Shown here piece by piece: positions 1 through 7,794 of a DNA stretch of 64,000 nucleotides. The DNA lies in assembly GCF_002116635.1 (NCBI RefSeq), contig NZ_LQPW01000005.1, forward strand, positions 1-64,000, read 5' to 3'. Below the pieces are notes generated by a model. That model made no database searches, was not told the origin of the DNA, and saw nothing but the letters and a program-made list of their open reading frames with translations. Position 1 is the first letter of the stretch; every line of letters begins with the position of its first letter. Position numbers and translations under genes: made by a program. This stretch comes from Mycobacterium szulgai. GTDB taxonomy: Bacteria > Actinomycetota > Actinomycetes > Mycobacteriales > Mycobacteriaceae.

Positions 1-1
1 C

Positions 2-2407
2 GGCGGCAGCGGCGGAGCCGCCGGCACCAACGGCACTAGCGGCACCGGCAGCAGCGGCGGCAACGGCGGATCGGTCGGCAGCGGCGGGGCCGGCGGCAAC
101 GGAGGCAACGGCAGCAACGCCACGGCCGCCGGCGCCAACGGAGGCGGTGGCGGTAACGGTGGCAACGGCGGCAACGCCGGCATCCACGGTCTGGCCGGCG
201 GTAACTCGGGCAACGGCGGAAACGGCGGCAACGGAGCCAACGGCATCTCCACGACCAACAACGGCGCCGGCGGCTCCGGCGGCAACGGCGGCAGCGCCGG
301 AAACGTAGGCGCCGGCGGCACCACAACCGCGCTCGTTGGTCACGCCGGTAACGGCGGTAGCGGCGGCAACGGCGCCACCAACAACCTTGAAACAGGCCCC
401 GGCGGACGCGGCGGCAACGGCGGCAACGCCGGGACTATCGGCACCGACGGCAACGGCGGCAACGGCGGCCACGGGGGTGACGGCGCCGACAATGACGGCA
501 CCGGGACCTCGGCGGCCGGCGGGGCCGGTGGCCGCGGCGGCGACGCCAGTGCCGGCGGCGTCGCCGGTCGCGGCGGCGACGGTGGAAGCGGCTTTAACGG
601 CGGCCAGGGCGGAGCCGGCGGAAACGGCGGCAACGCCACCGGCGGGACCGCCGGCAGCGGCGGAAACGGCGGCACCGGCGGTCGCGGCGCGCAGGCGCAA
701 AACAACTCAGGTGTCGGTGGTGCCGGCGGGGCGGGCGGCAACGCGGGCAGCGGCGCCGCAGCCGACGGCGGCACCGGCGGCAACGGCGGAGCCGGTGTGG
801 GCGGCGCAACCGGCGGGGCCGGCGGCAACGGCGGCAACGCCACCTCCAACGCCGGTCACGCCGGCGCCGGCGGCAACGGCGGAAACGGCGGCGACGGCCA
901 GCTCGGCACCAACAATGGTGCCGGAGGGACCGGCGGCCACGGCGGCAACGCCGGCACCATCGGCACCCCCGCCAACGCTGGTGCCGGCGGCGACGGCGGG
1001 GCCGGTGCCAACGGCGACGCCTCGCAAAACCTACTCGACGGCGGGGCCGGCGGATCGGGTGGCGCCGGGGGCAACGGCGCCGGCCACGGCGACGGCGGCA
1101 ACGGCGGCAGCGGCGGCAACGGGACGTCCGGGGGCAGTGGCGGAGCCGGCGGTGCCGGCGGCAATGCCGGCACCAACGGCAACGGCGGTGCCGGCGGATC
1201 CGGCGGATCCGGCAGCGCTGGCGCCGCCGTCCACAACCCCAAACCGCTGCCCCCGTCGCAACAGCCCCCGGCGCAGACCGGCACCCCGGGCGTTGATGGC
1301 GGTGCACCCAATGGCATCGATGGGGGCAACGGAGGGCCCGGCGGCAATGGCGGTATCGCGCAGCCAGGCGGCGACGGCGGCAGCGGCGGCAGCGGTGAAA
1401 TCCTGCAAAGTTCCAACGGCGGCAACGGCGGTAGGGGCGGCAATGGCGGCACCACCGACGGCACCGTTGCCGCCGGCGGCGGCAACGGTGGTGGCGGCGG
1501 TGACGGCCACTTCGACGGCAGCGGCGGTAACGGCGGTAACGGCGGCACCGGCGGCAGCGGCGGTGGCACCGGCGGCGACGGCGGCCGGGGCGGCCCCGCC
1601 GGCACCGGTGCCGGCACCGGCGGCGGCGGAGGCAACGGTGGCGACGGCGGCACCGGAGGCGGCACCGGCGGCAACGGGGGCGACGGCGGTAGAGGTGGCG
1701 GCCCCGGCGGCAACGCGGGCAATGGCGGCAACGGCGGCTTTGGGGGCGGGACCGGTGGCAACGGCGGCTTCGGCAGCGGAGACGGCGGCACCGGCGGCAC
1801 CGGCGGGACGGGCGTGTCGGGCAGTACCGGCGGCAGCGGCGGCGCAGGCGGCGCCGGCGGGGCAGGCGGATCGGTGACGGGCAATGGTGGCAACGGAGGC
1901 AGCGGCGGCACCGGCGGCAGCGGCGGCAACGGCGCGATCGGTGGTGGCGGCGGCACCGGGGGCAACGGCGGCAACGGCGCCGGCGGCGGCGACGACGGCG
2001 CTCCCGGCGGGACCGGCGGCAGCGGCGGCACCGGCGGCGTCGGCGGCACGGGCGGGACCGGTGGCAGCGGCGGCACCGGCGGGTCGGCCGCCCATGGAGT
2101 CGGCGGTGCCGGCGGCGCCGGCGGCGGCGGCGGCACGGGTGGCACCGGCGGCACCGGGGGCACCGGCGGTAACGGCGGTAATGCGGGCATCATCACGGCG
2201 GGGGGCGGCGGTGTCGGCGCCCTCGGCGGCGATGGCGGCGCCGGCGGCACTGGAGGCGGCGCCGGTACGGGCGGCGGCGCGGGCGCGGGCGGGGCCGGCG
2301 GCGTCGGCGCAACCGGCACCGGCGAGACGGGCTTGTCGGGCGCGACCGGCCCGACCGGCATTCAAGGCGGCAAGGGTGCCGCCGGCGCGCCTGGCTCGCC
2401 GCGCTAG
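2..2407 (+). CDS. PE_PGRS-like glycine-rich protein, 3' part (5' end outside window)
   Basis: The frame is open from the first complete codon and ends at a TAG at 2405-2407. It is almost wholly Gly-Gly-X / Gly-Asn-Gly repeats, the signature of the PGRS domain of mycobacterial PE_PGRS surface proteins. The PE domain is not in the window, so membership of the PE family is inferred from the repeats. Two stretches differ: a proline/glutamine-rich interruption around 1231-1290, and a C-terminal run at 2321-2404 in which nine regular Gly-X-Y triplets ([12 protein letters not shown] and so on) replace the PGRS pattern, as in collagen-like tails. Long open frames on the opposite strand and in other frames here are by-products of the GC-rich repeat. 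Family function is usually surface or host-interaction related; nothing more specific can be said. Confidence 0.85.
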   Translation, partial: GGSGGAAGTNGTSGTGSSGGNGGSVGSGGAGGNGGNGSNATAAGANGGGGGNGGNGGNAGIHGLAGGNSGNGGNGGNGANGISTTNNGAGGSGGNGGSAGNVGAGGTTTALVGHAGNGGSGGNGATNNLETGPGGRGGNGGNAGTIGTDGNGGNGGHGGDGADNDGTGTSAAGGAGGRGGDASAGGVAGRGGDGGSGFNGGQGGAGGNGGNATGGTAGSGGNGGTGGRGAQAQNNSGVGGAGGAGGNAGSGAAADGGTGGNGGAGVGGATGGAGGNGGNATSNAGHAGAGGNGGNGGDGQLGTNNGAGGTGGHGGNAGTIGTPANAGAGGDGGAGANGDASQNLLDGGAGGSGGAGGNGAGHGDGGNGGSGGNGTSGGSGGAGGAGGNAGTNGNGGAGGSGGSGSAGAAVHNPKPLPPSQQPPAQTGTPGVDGGAPNGIDGGNGGPGGNGGIAQPGGDGGSGGSGEILQSSNGGNGGRGGNGGTTDGTVAAGGGNGGGGGDGHFDGSGGNGGNGGTGGSGGGTGGDGGRGGPAGTGAGTGGGGGNGGDGGTGGGTGGNGGDGGRGGGPGGNAGNGGNGGFGGGTGGNGGFGSGDGGTGGTGGTGVSGSTGGSGGAGGAGGAGGSVTGNGGNGGSGGTGGSGGNGAIGGGGGTGGNGGNGAGGGDDGAPGGTGGSGGTGGVGGTGGTGGSGGTGGSAAHGVGGAGGAGGGGGTGGTGGTGGTGGNGGNAGIITAGGGGVGALGGDGGAGGTGGGAGTGGGAGAGGAGGVGATGTGETGLSGATGPTGIQGGKGAAGAPGSPR

Positions 2408-2431
2408 TTGCAGCGGTCCCCGCCATTTAAC

Positions 2432-2493
2432 CGCGAGCAGACACAGAATCGCACGGCACGCGACGCGTGCGTGCGATTCTGTGTCTGCTCGCG
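2432..2493. terminator. Long bulged hairpin between convergent genes
   Basis: The left arm starts CGCGAGCAGACACAGAATCG at 2432 and is mirrored by the right arm ending at 2493. An outer 23-bp stem and an inner 7-bp stem (2456-2462 with 2464-2470) are separated by a single unpaired G at 2455, with a one-base apex. It lies between the stop codons of the PGRS gene and the thiolase gene, so it fits a bidirectional transcription stop. There is no U-tract. The start of the stem resembles the hairpin at 15.7 kb. Confidence 0.65.
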
Positions 2494-2500
2494 CTATCTA

Positions 2501-3646
2501 CTAGAGCGACAGGATGGTCGCCGAGGCGGTGCCCGGCGCGCCGTAGACCTGTGCCAGCCCGATGCGCGGGTTGCCCGGCACCTGACGCTCACCCGCCTCG
2601 CCGCGCAGCTGGCGGACCAGCTCATGCACCTGCCGCAACCCCGATGCGCCGATCGGCTCGCCGTTGGCGATGAGTCCGCCGTCGGTGTTGATCGGCAGCT
2701 CGCCGCCAATTTCCGTGGCGCCGTCGGCAATTAGCTTTTCTTGTTCACCGTCGGCGCACAGGCCGGTCTCGGCCATGTGGATCACCTCGGCGCCGGCATC
2801 GGTGTCCTGCAGCTGAGCCAGGTCGACGTCCTCGGGCCCGATACCGGCGGCCTCATACGCCGCCCTGGCCGCATACACCGTCGGCGAGGCGTCCTCATCC
2901 AACGGAGCCGAGGTGGCATGCACCTCGTAGGCGCCGTAACGGCGGGTGCGAATCTCGCTGGCGCGCACGTACACCGGCTTGTCGGTGAACTTGTGCGCCA
3001 GATCGGCACGACACATGATGACCGCGGCGGCCCCCTCGTCGGGCGCACAGAACATGTACTGGGTCAGCGGATAATTGAGCACGGCCGAGTTGAGTATCTC
3101 ATCTTCCGCAATGGCCTTGCGGCGGAATGCATTTGGGTTCAGCGCGCCGTTTCGGTAGTTCTTAGCTGCCACCTTGGCCAGGGTGGCCGCGGAGATGTGG
3201 TGGTCGTGAAGGTACTTGTTGGCCTTCATACCGAAGAACTTGGTGGTGACGAACTGCCCGTTCTGCGCATACCACTGTGGCAGCGCCAGTTTGGCCGGGT
3301 CGTCGGTGAACGCGCCGCGCGGGTGCTTGTCCATGCCGATAGCGATGCCGATGTCGTACTTGCCCAACCGGATGGTGTCGGCAGTCTGCTGAATAGCACT
3401 GGCCGCGGTGGCACAGGCATTGAACACGTTGGTGAAGGTGATGCCCGTGAGCCCCACCAGGCGGGTCACCGCGTCGGGGTTGGACACCTCGTAGCTGCCT
3501 CCGAAGCCGAACTGGATGTCCTTCCACTCCACACCGGCGTCGGTGAGGGCCGCCTGAATGGCCTCGGCGCCCATCTGCATCGCTGTCTTCTCGAACCTGC
3601 CGAACGGGTGCAGGCCCACCCCGACGATGGCTACTTCACTCCCCAT
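2501..3646 (-). CDS. Ltp-type thiolase-like lipid-transfer/aldolase protein
   Basis: This 381-residue protein belongs to the thiolase-like lipid-carrier (SCP-x/Ltp) family used in sterol side-chain degradation; it resembles M. tuberculosis Ltp3. It keeps a Cys in the nucleophile position (NACATA, Cys78) and ends with a thiolase-like loop reading NGEPIGASG, where ordinary thiolases have GHPxGA. Loss of that His is seen in Ltp proteins that work with a DUF35 partner and perform retro-aldol cleavage, so aldolase rather than thiolysis chemistry is possible (inference). The ATG has a GGGAGG ribosome site and lies 1 bp after the DUF35 stop codon, so the two are co-transcribed and probably form a complex. 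Confidence 0.85.
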   Translation of the reverse strand: MGSEVAIVGVGLHPFGRFEKTAMQMGAEAIQAALTDAGVEWKDIQFGFGGSYEVSNPDAVTRLVGLTGITFTNVFNACATAASAIQQTADTIRLGKYDIGIAIGMDKHPRGAFTDDPAKLALPQWYAQNGQFVTTKFFGMKANKYLHDHHISAATLAKVAAKNYRNGALNPNAFRRKAIAEDEILNSAVLNYPLTQYMFCAPDEGAAAVIMCRADLAHKFTDKPVYVRASEIRTRRYGAYEVHATSAPLDEDASPTVYAARAAYEAAGIGPEDVDLAQLQDTDAGAEVIHMAETGLCADGEQEKLIADGATEIGGELPINTDGGLIANGEPIGASGLRQVHELVRQLRGEAGERQVPGNPRIGLAQVYGAPGTASATILSL

Positions 3647-3647
3647 T

Positions 3648-4067
3648 TCAGCCTCCCACTGGTGCGAACGCGAAGGTGAGGATCTCGTTGCCCTCTTCGT
3701 CGGTGCTCAACGGCACCATGGTCAGCTCGACCTCCTGGCCGAACTGCAGCTTGGCCGGGTCGTTCTCGGTCAGCCGGCCCTCAACCCGGATCAGGTCGCC
3801 AAGCTGAACCAGCCCGATGCCGAACGGCACGAAGTCCTTACCCGCCGGGCCGGCATAGGGCGGCCCGGGCGGAAATCCCTGTGTCGTCCACGCCACCACG
3901 GTGCCGCGCCGTGGCAGCAGCAGCTCATTCATGTCCGGCCCGCTACAGCGTGGACACCGCTGCTGCACCGGGAAGGTGGTGGCGCCACAGCCGCCGCATT
4001 GACTGCCGATCAACTGGGGGTTCTCGTCGGGCCAGGTCGAGATGTCGGGGGCCAGCGCCTTCTGCAT
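3648..4067 (-). CDS. DUF35 / OB-fold zinc-ribbon protein, partner of the thiolase-like protein
   Basis: This 139-residue protein has a four-Cys rubredoxin-like zinc ribbon (C24, C27, C38, C41: CGGC and CPRC) followed by an OB-fold of the DUF35 type, which binds acyl-CoA. The start was placed at the ATG at 4067 because GGGAGGA lies just upstream; a longer in-frame extension to 4136 lacks support. It is the first gene of a two-gene operon with the Ltp-like protein. In M. tuberculosis, DUF35 proteins pair with Ltp2-type proteins to make the active enzyme in cholesterol side-chain breakdown; the same arrangement is inferred here. Confidence 0.85.
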   Translation of the reverse strand: MQKALAPDISTWPDENPQLIGSQCGGCGATTFPVQQRCPRCSGPDMNELLLPRRGTVVAWTTQGFPPGPPYAGPAGKDFVPFGIGLVQLGDLIRVEGRLTENDPAKLQFGQEVELTMVPLSTDEEGNEILTFAFAPVGG

Positions 4068-4180
4068 CGAGGGATCCTCCCTGGGTGGGCAGCGAGCGAG
4101 CAGGAGAATATTGCACCCCAAACGGTACAGCAGCATTCCACAAAAATGGAAACCACGTTCTCATAGCCCGGTGTGGCAGC

Positions 4181-4483
4181 ATGACGCCCATGCCGGTCAC
4201 CGTGATACTCGAACTCAAGTTCAAACCCGAAGCGGTCGCAGCCGGACGCGAGGTCATGGGCCGCGCGCTGCAAGACACCCGCGCGTTCGACGGAAACCTG
4301 CAAACCGACGTGCTCGTCAACGAAGATGACGAAGCCCACTGGCTCATCTACGAACTCTGGGACACCGTCGAAGCCGACGAGGCCTACCGCAGATTCCGGG
4401 CCGGCGAAGGTCGGCTGACCGAGTTGCCGGCGTTGCTGGCCGCGCCTCCCGTCAAGATCCGCTACCTGTCGTCGGATATCTGA
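4181..4483 (+). CDS. Antibiotic-biosynthesis-monooxygenase (ABM)-like small protein
   Basis: The product is 100 residues, or 97 if the ATG at 4190 is used. It starts with a hydrophobic beta strand (VTVILELKFKPEA), has a central EAHWLIYELWDTVEADEAY segment and the overall pattern of a dimeric alpha/beta-barrel of the ABM/quinol-monooxygenase group. These small proteins oxidise quinols or act as stress-related oxygenases; the substrate here is unknown. It is divergent from the DUF35-thiolase operon with about 110 bp between starts, so a shared regulatory region is likely. A 5-bp inverted repeat (TTCCA/TGGAA, 4136-4151) lies in that gap. Confidence 0.7.
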   Translation: MTPMPVTVILELKFKPEAVAAGREVMGRALQDTRAFDGNLQTDVLVNEDDEAHWLIYELWDTVEADEAYRRFRAGEGRLTELPALLAAPPVKIRYLSSDI

Positions 4484-4687
4484 CGAGACGGCGAATTCTC
4501 GCCTTCTTTATAAAATCACGCCATTACAACGCTACTTTCCGACAAATATCTTCACTCTATTAATGGCTTTATAGCGCTCGTAGCGGCCATGCCGGGCGTG
4601 CTGCTAAGTTCGCAGTCTCAAAAGACTGGATTCTTCAATCGCCCGATTTAGGCGTTTGACGATGTTCACCCTCGTGGAGCGAATGTC

Positions 4688-5587
4688 ATGGCATTTCAAT
4701 ATGTCCGGAACAGCAAAGCATCGACACGCCTTGCTGCGGCATCGCTTGCGGTGGGGATGGCGGTCGTTATCTGCGCGATTCCCACCGAAGGAAAGGACCG
4801 CAAGGCCGAACGGCTGAATTACGTCGCAATGGGCGACTCCGTGGCCGCCGCACCCGGCGTGCCGGACCCGGCGCCGCCCACCGGCTGCGACAAGTCGACG
4901 AACAACTACCCGTCCGTGCTGGCTCGGCACTTACGCGTAACACGTTTCATCGACGTCACCTGCAGTGGAGCCACGACCAAGCACATAACCAATCACGCTC
5001 AGCAAACGACTAGTGGCGCAATGGCCCGCCAGATCGATGTCGTTGACGAGGCGACCGATCTGATTACGATCACCATCGGCGCCAACGATGTCGCGTTGGC
5101 GATCGATGCCGAGCGGTGTGAGGTCAAGTCGCCAAACCCTAAGCCGTGCATGACCGATTTCGTCACCGGCAAGGTGGATAGCATTTCCGCCCACATCACT
5201 TCAAAAATCCCCTTGTGGGCCGCAATGATCGACCAGATCCGGGCGAAGGCACCACACGCGCAAATCATATTGGTGGGTTACTGGACCATCACCAACCCCG
5301 GCGGATGCTTTCCGGCCGAACCCGTTCTGCCGCAGGACTCCGACTATTTGCAGGCCAAGCTCAACGAAATCGACGACCGACAACGCCAACTAGCGGCGGA
5401 CAAGGGAATTGACTTCTTCGACTCCCGGCCGCTTTCGCGCGACCACGGCATGTGTTCGCCTCCCGATCAGCGGTATTTCGAGGGGTACATAACGACATAT
5501 CCCGCGGTCCCGCTGCACCCCACCCCCCTTGGCGCGCGCGTCGTGGGCGAAAGCCTCGCCGATTACGTGCAAACGCTCAATCGGTAG
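4688..5587 (+). CDS. Exported SGNH/GDSL-type hydrolase (lipase/esterase)
   Basis: The product is 299 residues, with a Sec-type signal or membrane anchor at about 15-33. Block I is GDS with the nucleophile Ser51, block III is TIGAND, and the C-terminal His is in PLHPTPLGA. Six or more Cys suggest disulfides in an exported enzyme. The family hydrolyses acyl esters of lipids or small esters, probably in the cell envelope. It stands alone in its strand; the preceding 200 bp is noticeably AT-rich and contains a small hairpin (AGTCT/AGACT near 4615-4628), probably its promoter/leader. It is convergent with the LLM oxidoreductase, with only 4 bp between stop codons. Confidence 0.85.
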   Translation: MAFQYVRNSKASTRLAAASLAVGMAVVICAIPTEGKDRKAERLNYVAMGDSVAAAPGVPDPAPPTGCDKSTNNYPSVLARHLRVTRFIDVTCSGATTKHITNHAQQTTSGAMARQIDVVDEATDLITITIGANDVALAIDAERCEVKSPNPKPCMTDFVTGKVDSISAHITSKIPLWAAMIDQIRAKAPHAQIILVGYWTITNPGGCFPAEPVLPQDSDYLQAKLNEIDDRQRQLAADKGIDFFDSRPLSRDHGMCSPPDQRYFEGYITTYPAVPLHPTPLGARVVGESLADYVQTLNR

Positions 5588-5591
5588 GGCA

Positions 5592-6575
5592 CTACCCCAA
5601 CGCTGGGATCACTTCCCGCTCGAACAACTCGATCCCGGACCGGTCATAGGCGGCTTCGGGGAAGTAGCAGATCGCGTACTCACACCCCAGGTCGCGAAGC
5701 TTGGTCAGCCGCTCGATGACTTGTTCGGTTGTGCCCGTCGCCGAATCCGGCAGACCGGCGGCCATCGAATCCGCCACGGCCTCCGGCACATAGCCGGACA
5801 GCCGGTCGCGCGCCCGCTGCAAACGGTCTTTGACGTCGGACTCCGACGACCCCACGATGGCGGTGAGATTGGCCGAGCGGACTATCGCGTCGAAGTCCGT
5901 ACCCAGCTTGGCGCAGTGCTGCGCCAGCACCTCCGACTTGTGCGCGAACGCCTCGAGTTCGGGCGTGAAATTGGTGTACTGGGCATACTGCGCAGCGATG
6001 CGCAGTGTCACCTTCTCCCCGCCGCCGGCGATCCACAGCGGAATGCCGTTGTCCTGCAATGGCTTCGGCGAGACGATCGCGCCGTCAACCTGGTAATGCT
6101 TGCCGTCGAAGCTGACCTTGCCATCGCGCCAGGCGTCGCGCATGATTTGCACGCCCTCGTCCAGCCGGCCCAGCCGGACCCCCGCCGAGGGAAACCCGTA
6201 ACCGTAAGCACGCCACTCGTGTTCGTACCAGCCGCCACCGATACCCATCTGAATCCGGCCACCGGAAATGATGTCGGCGGTGGCCGCCACCTTGGCCAGA
6301 TACACCGGATTTCGATAGCTCATCGCCGTGCACATCTGCCCCAGCTTGATCCGGGACGTCGTGGCCGCATATGCCGCCATCAAGGACCACGCCTCGTGCG
6401 TGGCTTCGTCGCTAGGCAGTGGGACTGTATGGAAGTGGTCGTAGACCCAGAGGGAATCCCACGCCCCTGCGTCGGCATAAGTGGCCAGATCGCGCATCAC
6501 CGCCCAGTGCCGCTCGGGTTCGATGCCGACCAGATCCATCCGCCAGCCCTGCGGAATGAAGAGACCAAAGCGCAT
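5592..6575 (-). CDS. F420-dependent LLM-class oxidoreductase (Rv3520c-like)
   Basis: The protein has 327 residues from the ATG at 6575, chosen because the family begins MRFGLFIPQGW; an upstream TTG extension to 6629 is unlikely. The TIM-barrel luciferase-like fold is indicated by FGLFIPQG at the N-terminus, WDSLWVYDHFH, a GGRIQMGIGGGWYEHEW loop and PLWIAGGGEK. In mycobacteria such proteins use cofactor F420. The close M. tuberculosis relative Rv3520c sits beside Ltp genes and belongs, as far as I recall, to the steroid-related set; here too it is near an Ltp-DUF35 pair. The substrate is not known. The upstream gap holds the promoter of the CsoR-family gene. Confidence 0.85.
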   Translation of the reverse strand: MRFGLFIPQGWRMDLVGIEPERHWAVMRDLATYADAGAWDSLWVYDHFHTVPLPSDEATHEAWSLMAAYAATTSRIKLGQMCTAMSYRNPVYLAKVAATADIISGGRIQMGIGGGWYEHEWRAYGYGFPSAGVRLGRLDEGVQIMRDAWRDGKVSFDGKHYQVDGAIVSPKPLQDNGIPLWIAGGGEKVTLRIAAQYAQYTNFTPELEAFAHKSEVLAQHCAKLGTDFDAIVRSANLTAIVGSSESDVKDRLQRARDRLSGYVPEAVADSMAAGLPDSATGTTEQVIERLTKLRDLGCEYAICYFPEAAYDRSGIELFEREVIPALG

Positions 6576-6639
6576 AGTCAGTGACTCTAGACCGGGCCCG
6601 CCCGGTGGCGAAGACATGACATCGACCAACGGGCACTGG

Positions 6640-6655
6640 ATACCCCCGGGGATAT
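6640..6655. promoter_or_regulatory. CsoR/CstR-type operator 1 (own promoter of the repressor)
   Basis: ATACCC-CCGG-GGATAT differs by one base from a perfect ATACCC-N4-GGGTAT palindrome. A good -10 element (TATACT, 6653-6658) overlaps its right half, so binding would block transcription of the repressor gene that starts at 6688. G/C-tract palindromes of this form are typical operators of CsoR-family repressors. Two further copies lie at 7073 and 11361. Confidence 0.7.
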
Positions 6656-6669
6656 ACTATGGTGCATAA

Positions 6670-6957
<288 letters not shown>

Positions 6958-6980
6958 CGCGCCAATTCTGATCCGCCACC

Positions 6981-7051
6981 GGTGGAGTGGCCGAGTGGCG
7001 AGGCAACGGCCTGCAAAGCCGCGCACACGGGTTCGAATCCCGTCTCCACCT
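6981..7051 (+). tRNA. tRNA-Cys (anticodon GCA)
   Basis: The acceptor arm GGTGGAG (6981-6987) pairs with CTCCACC (7044-7050), with T at the discriminator. The anticodon loop CTGCAAA places GCA at 7013-7015, and the T arm is ACGGG-TTCGAAT-CCCGT. CCA is not encoded. It lies between the CsoR-family repressor and the mmpS-mmpL region. Confidence 0.95.
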
Positions 7052-7068
7052 CGTCTTTAGCCGCCGAG

Positions 7069-7168
7069 TAGGTCGCGCTGCGCTGCGGCGCGCCTTCCGT
7101 ACGCCCATTCCAAGGCCGTCGTAACCACTTTACGTCGCGCCGCATGGCTGCCGCCGAAGCGCGACCTA
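7069..7168. repeat. 11-bp inverted repeat downstream of tRNA-Cys
   Basis: TAGGTCGCGCT (7069-7079) is exactly mirrored by AGCGCGACCTA (7158-7168), enclosing 78 bp. The right arm ends 5 bp before operator 2. It could be a long-range hairpin or the ends of a tiny decayed element; no open frame is recognisable inside. Confidence 0.5.
7073..7088. other. Position note: left arm of the 7069-7168 repeat
   Basis: This stretch belongs to the left arm and inner flank of the inverted repeat and carries no gene. The second CsoR/CstR-type operator is at 7173-7188, listed separately. Confidence 0.3.
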
Positions 7169-7172
7169 TGCT

Positions 7173-7188
7173 ATACCGGGTAGGGTAT
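7173..7188. promoter_or_regulatory. CsoR/CstR-type operator 2 (upstream of mmpS-mmpL)
   Basis: ATACCG-GGTA-GGGTAT differs by one base from ATACCC-N4-GGGTAT. A perfect shorter palindrome TATACC/GGTATA spans 7172-7189. It is about 175 bp upstream of mmpS and about 55 bp upstream of a small leader frame, the only likely promoter region between tRNA-Cys and mmpS. Confidence 0.65.
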
Positions 7189-7241
7189 ATCCAGGCGGCA
7201 CGCACCACTGCGCGCCGTCATCAGGAACGGAGGCGCTGGAC

Positions 7242-7322
7242 ATGCCCGCAACGACGATAGGTGCCGAAAGCCATGTCGCGGCGGGCCGAACGGCCCTATC
7301 CGCCGTGACTGCGTCGGCGTGA
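7242..7322 (+). CDS. Possible 26-residue leader peptide before mmpS
   Basis: An ATG at 7242 follows a strong ribosome site (ACGGAGG, 7227-7233) at ideal spacing and runs 26 codons to TGA at 7320-7322, 40 bp before the mmpS start. The peptide begins MPATTIGAESHVAAG and shows no signal peptide or Cys. It sits between operator 2 and mmpS, so it may be a translated leader. The ribosome site is better than that of mmpS itself. No homolog is known to me and chance cannot be excluded. Confidence 0.35.
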   Translation: MPATTIGAESHVAAGRTALSAVTASA

Positions 7323-7362
7323 AACTTCGTATCGGCTAGAGCTAGACACAAGGGAAACTTCA

Positions 7363-7794
7363 ATGTCCACTTTTCTCAAGCGGGCTTGGGTGCCGTTGAT
7401 CGTGATCGTGGCGGTCGCCGCCGGCGCCACGGCCGTCGTACGCCTGCGCGGTGTCTTCGGCTCCGACGCGATGTTCTCGTCGGCCGGCAGCAGCGTCGAA
7501 TCCATCGTGCCGTTCAATCCCAAGCAGGTGACCTACGAGGTTTTCGGGCCCAGCGCAACCGCGGGAAGCGTGAGCTATCTGAACAAGAATGCCGAGCCCG
7601 AACAGGCGAACTTCACCACCCTGCCGTGGACGTACACCATCACGACGACGATTCCGGCGGTGATCGCCAATGTGGTGGCTCAGGGCAATAGCGACACCAT
7701 CGGGTGTCGCATCATCGTGAACGGCGATGTCCGCGACGAGCAGTCCACCACCGGACATCATGCCCAGACCTTCTGTTTGGTGAAGGCAGCATGA
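7363..7794 (+). CDS. mmpS: MmpS-family accessory membrane protein
   Basis: The protein has 143 residues, one N-terminal membrane segment (about 8-28, [18 protein letters not shown]) and an extracytoplasmic beta-rich domain with two Cys (in IGCRI and TFCLV) likely to form a disulfide, as in MmpS proteins. MmpS works with its cognate MmpL in exporting lipids or siderophores across the inner membrane. The stop codon overlaps the mmpL start (ATGA at 7791-7794), so translation is coupled. Expression is probably under the CsoR/CstR-type operator at 7173. Confidence 0.9.
   Translation: MSTFLKRAWVPLIVIVAVAAGATAVVRLRGVFGSDAMFSSAGSSVESIVPFNPKQVTYEVFGPSATAGSVSYLNKNAEPEQANFTTLPWTYTITTTIPAVIANVVAQGNSDTIGCRIIVNGDVRDEQSTTGHHAQTFCLVKAA

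Noticed and set aside
36-2426. Long Arg-, Pro- or Ala-rich open frames on both strands over the PGRS region
   Set aside because: They are frame shadows of a GC-rich repeat; only the Gly/Asn-rich frame has the composition of a known family and runs through the whole region.
4104-4112. Another GAGAAT half-site upstream of the DUF35 gene
   Set aside because: There is no matching ATTCTC at the required 3-bp spacing, so it is a half-site only.
4147-4163. Possible KstR-type operator near AAACCACGTTCTCA upstream of the ABM/DUF35 genes
   Set aside because: KstR sites need AAC and GTT two bases apart; here they are three apart, so it does not fit the consensus I know.
6981-7051. tRNA-Cys as an integration site of a genomic island
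   Set aside because: I found no second copy of the tRNA 3' end as an att repeat and no integrase in the window.
7704-7790. Upstream extension of mmpL within mmpS
   Set aside because: The ATG at 7791 overlapping the mmpS stop gives the usual MmpL N-terminus; the extension is an out-of-frame reading of mmpS.
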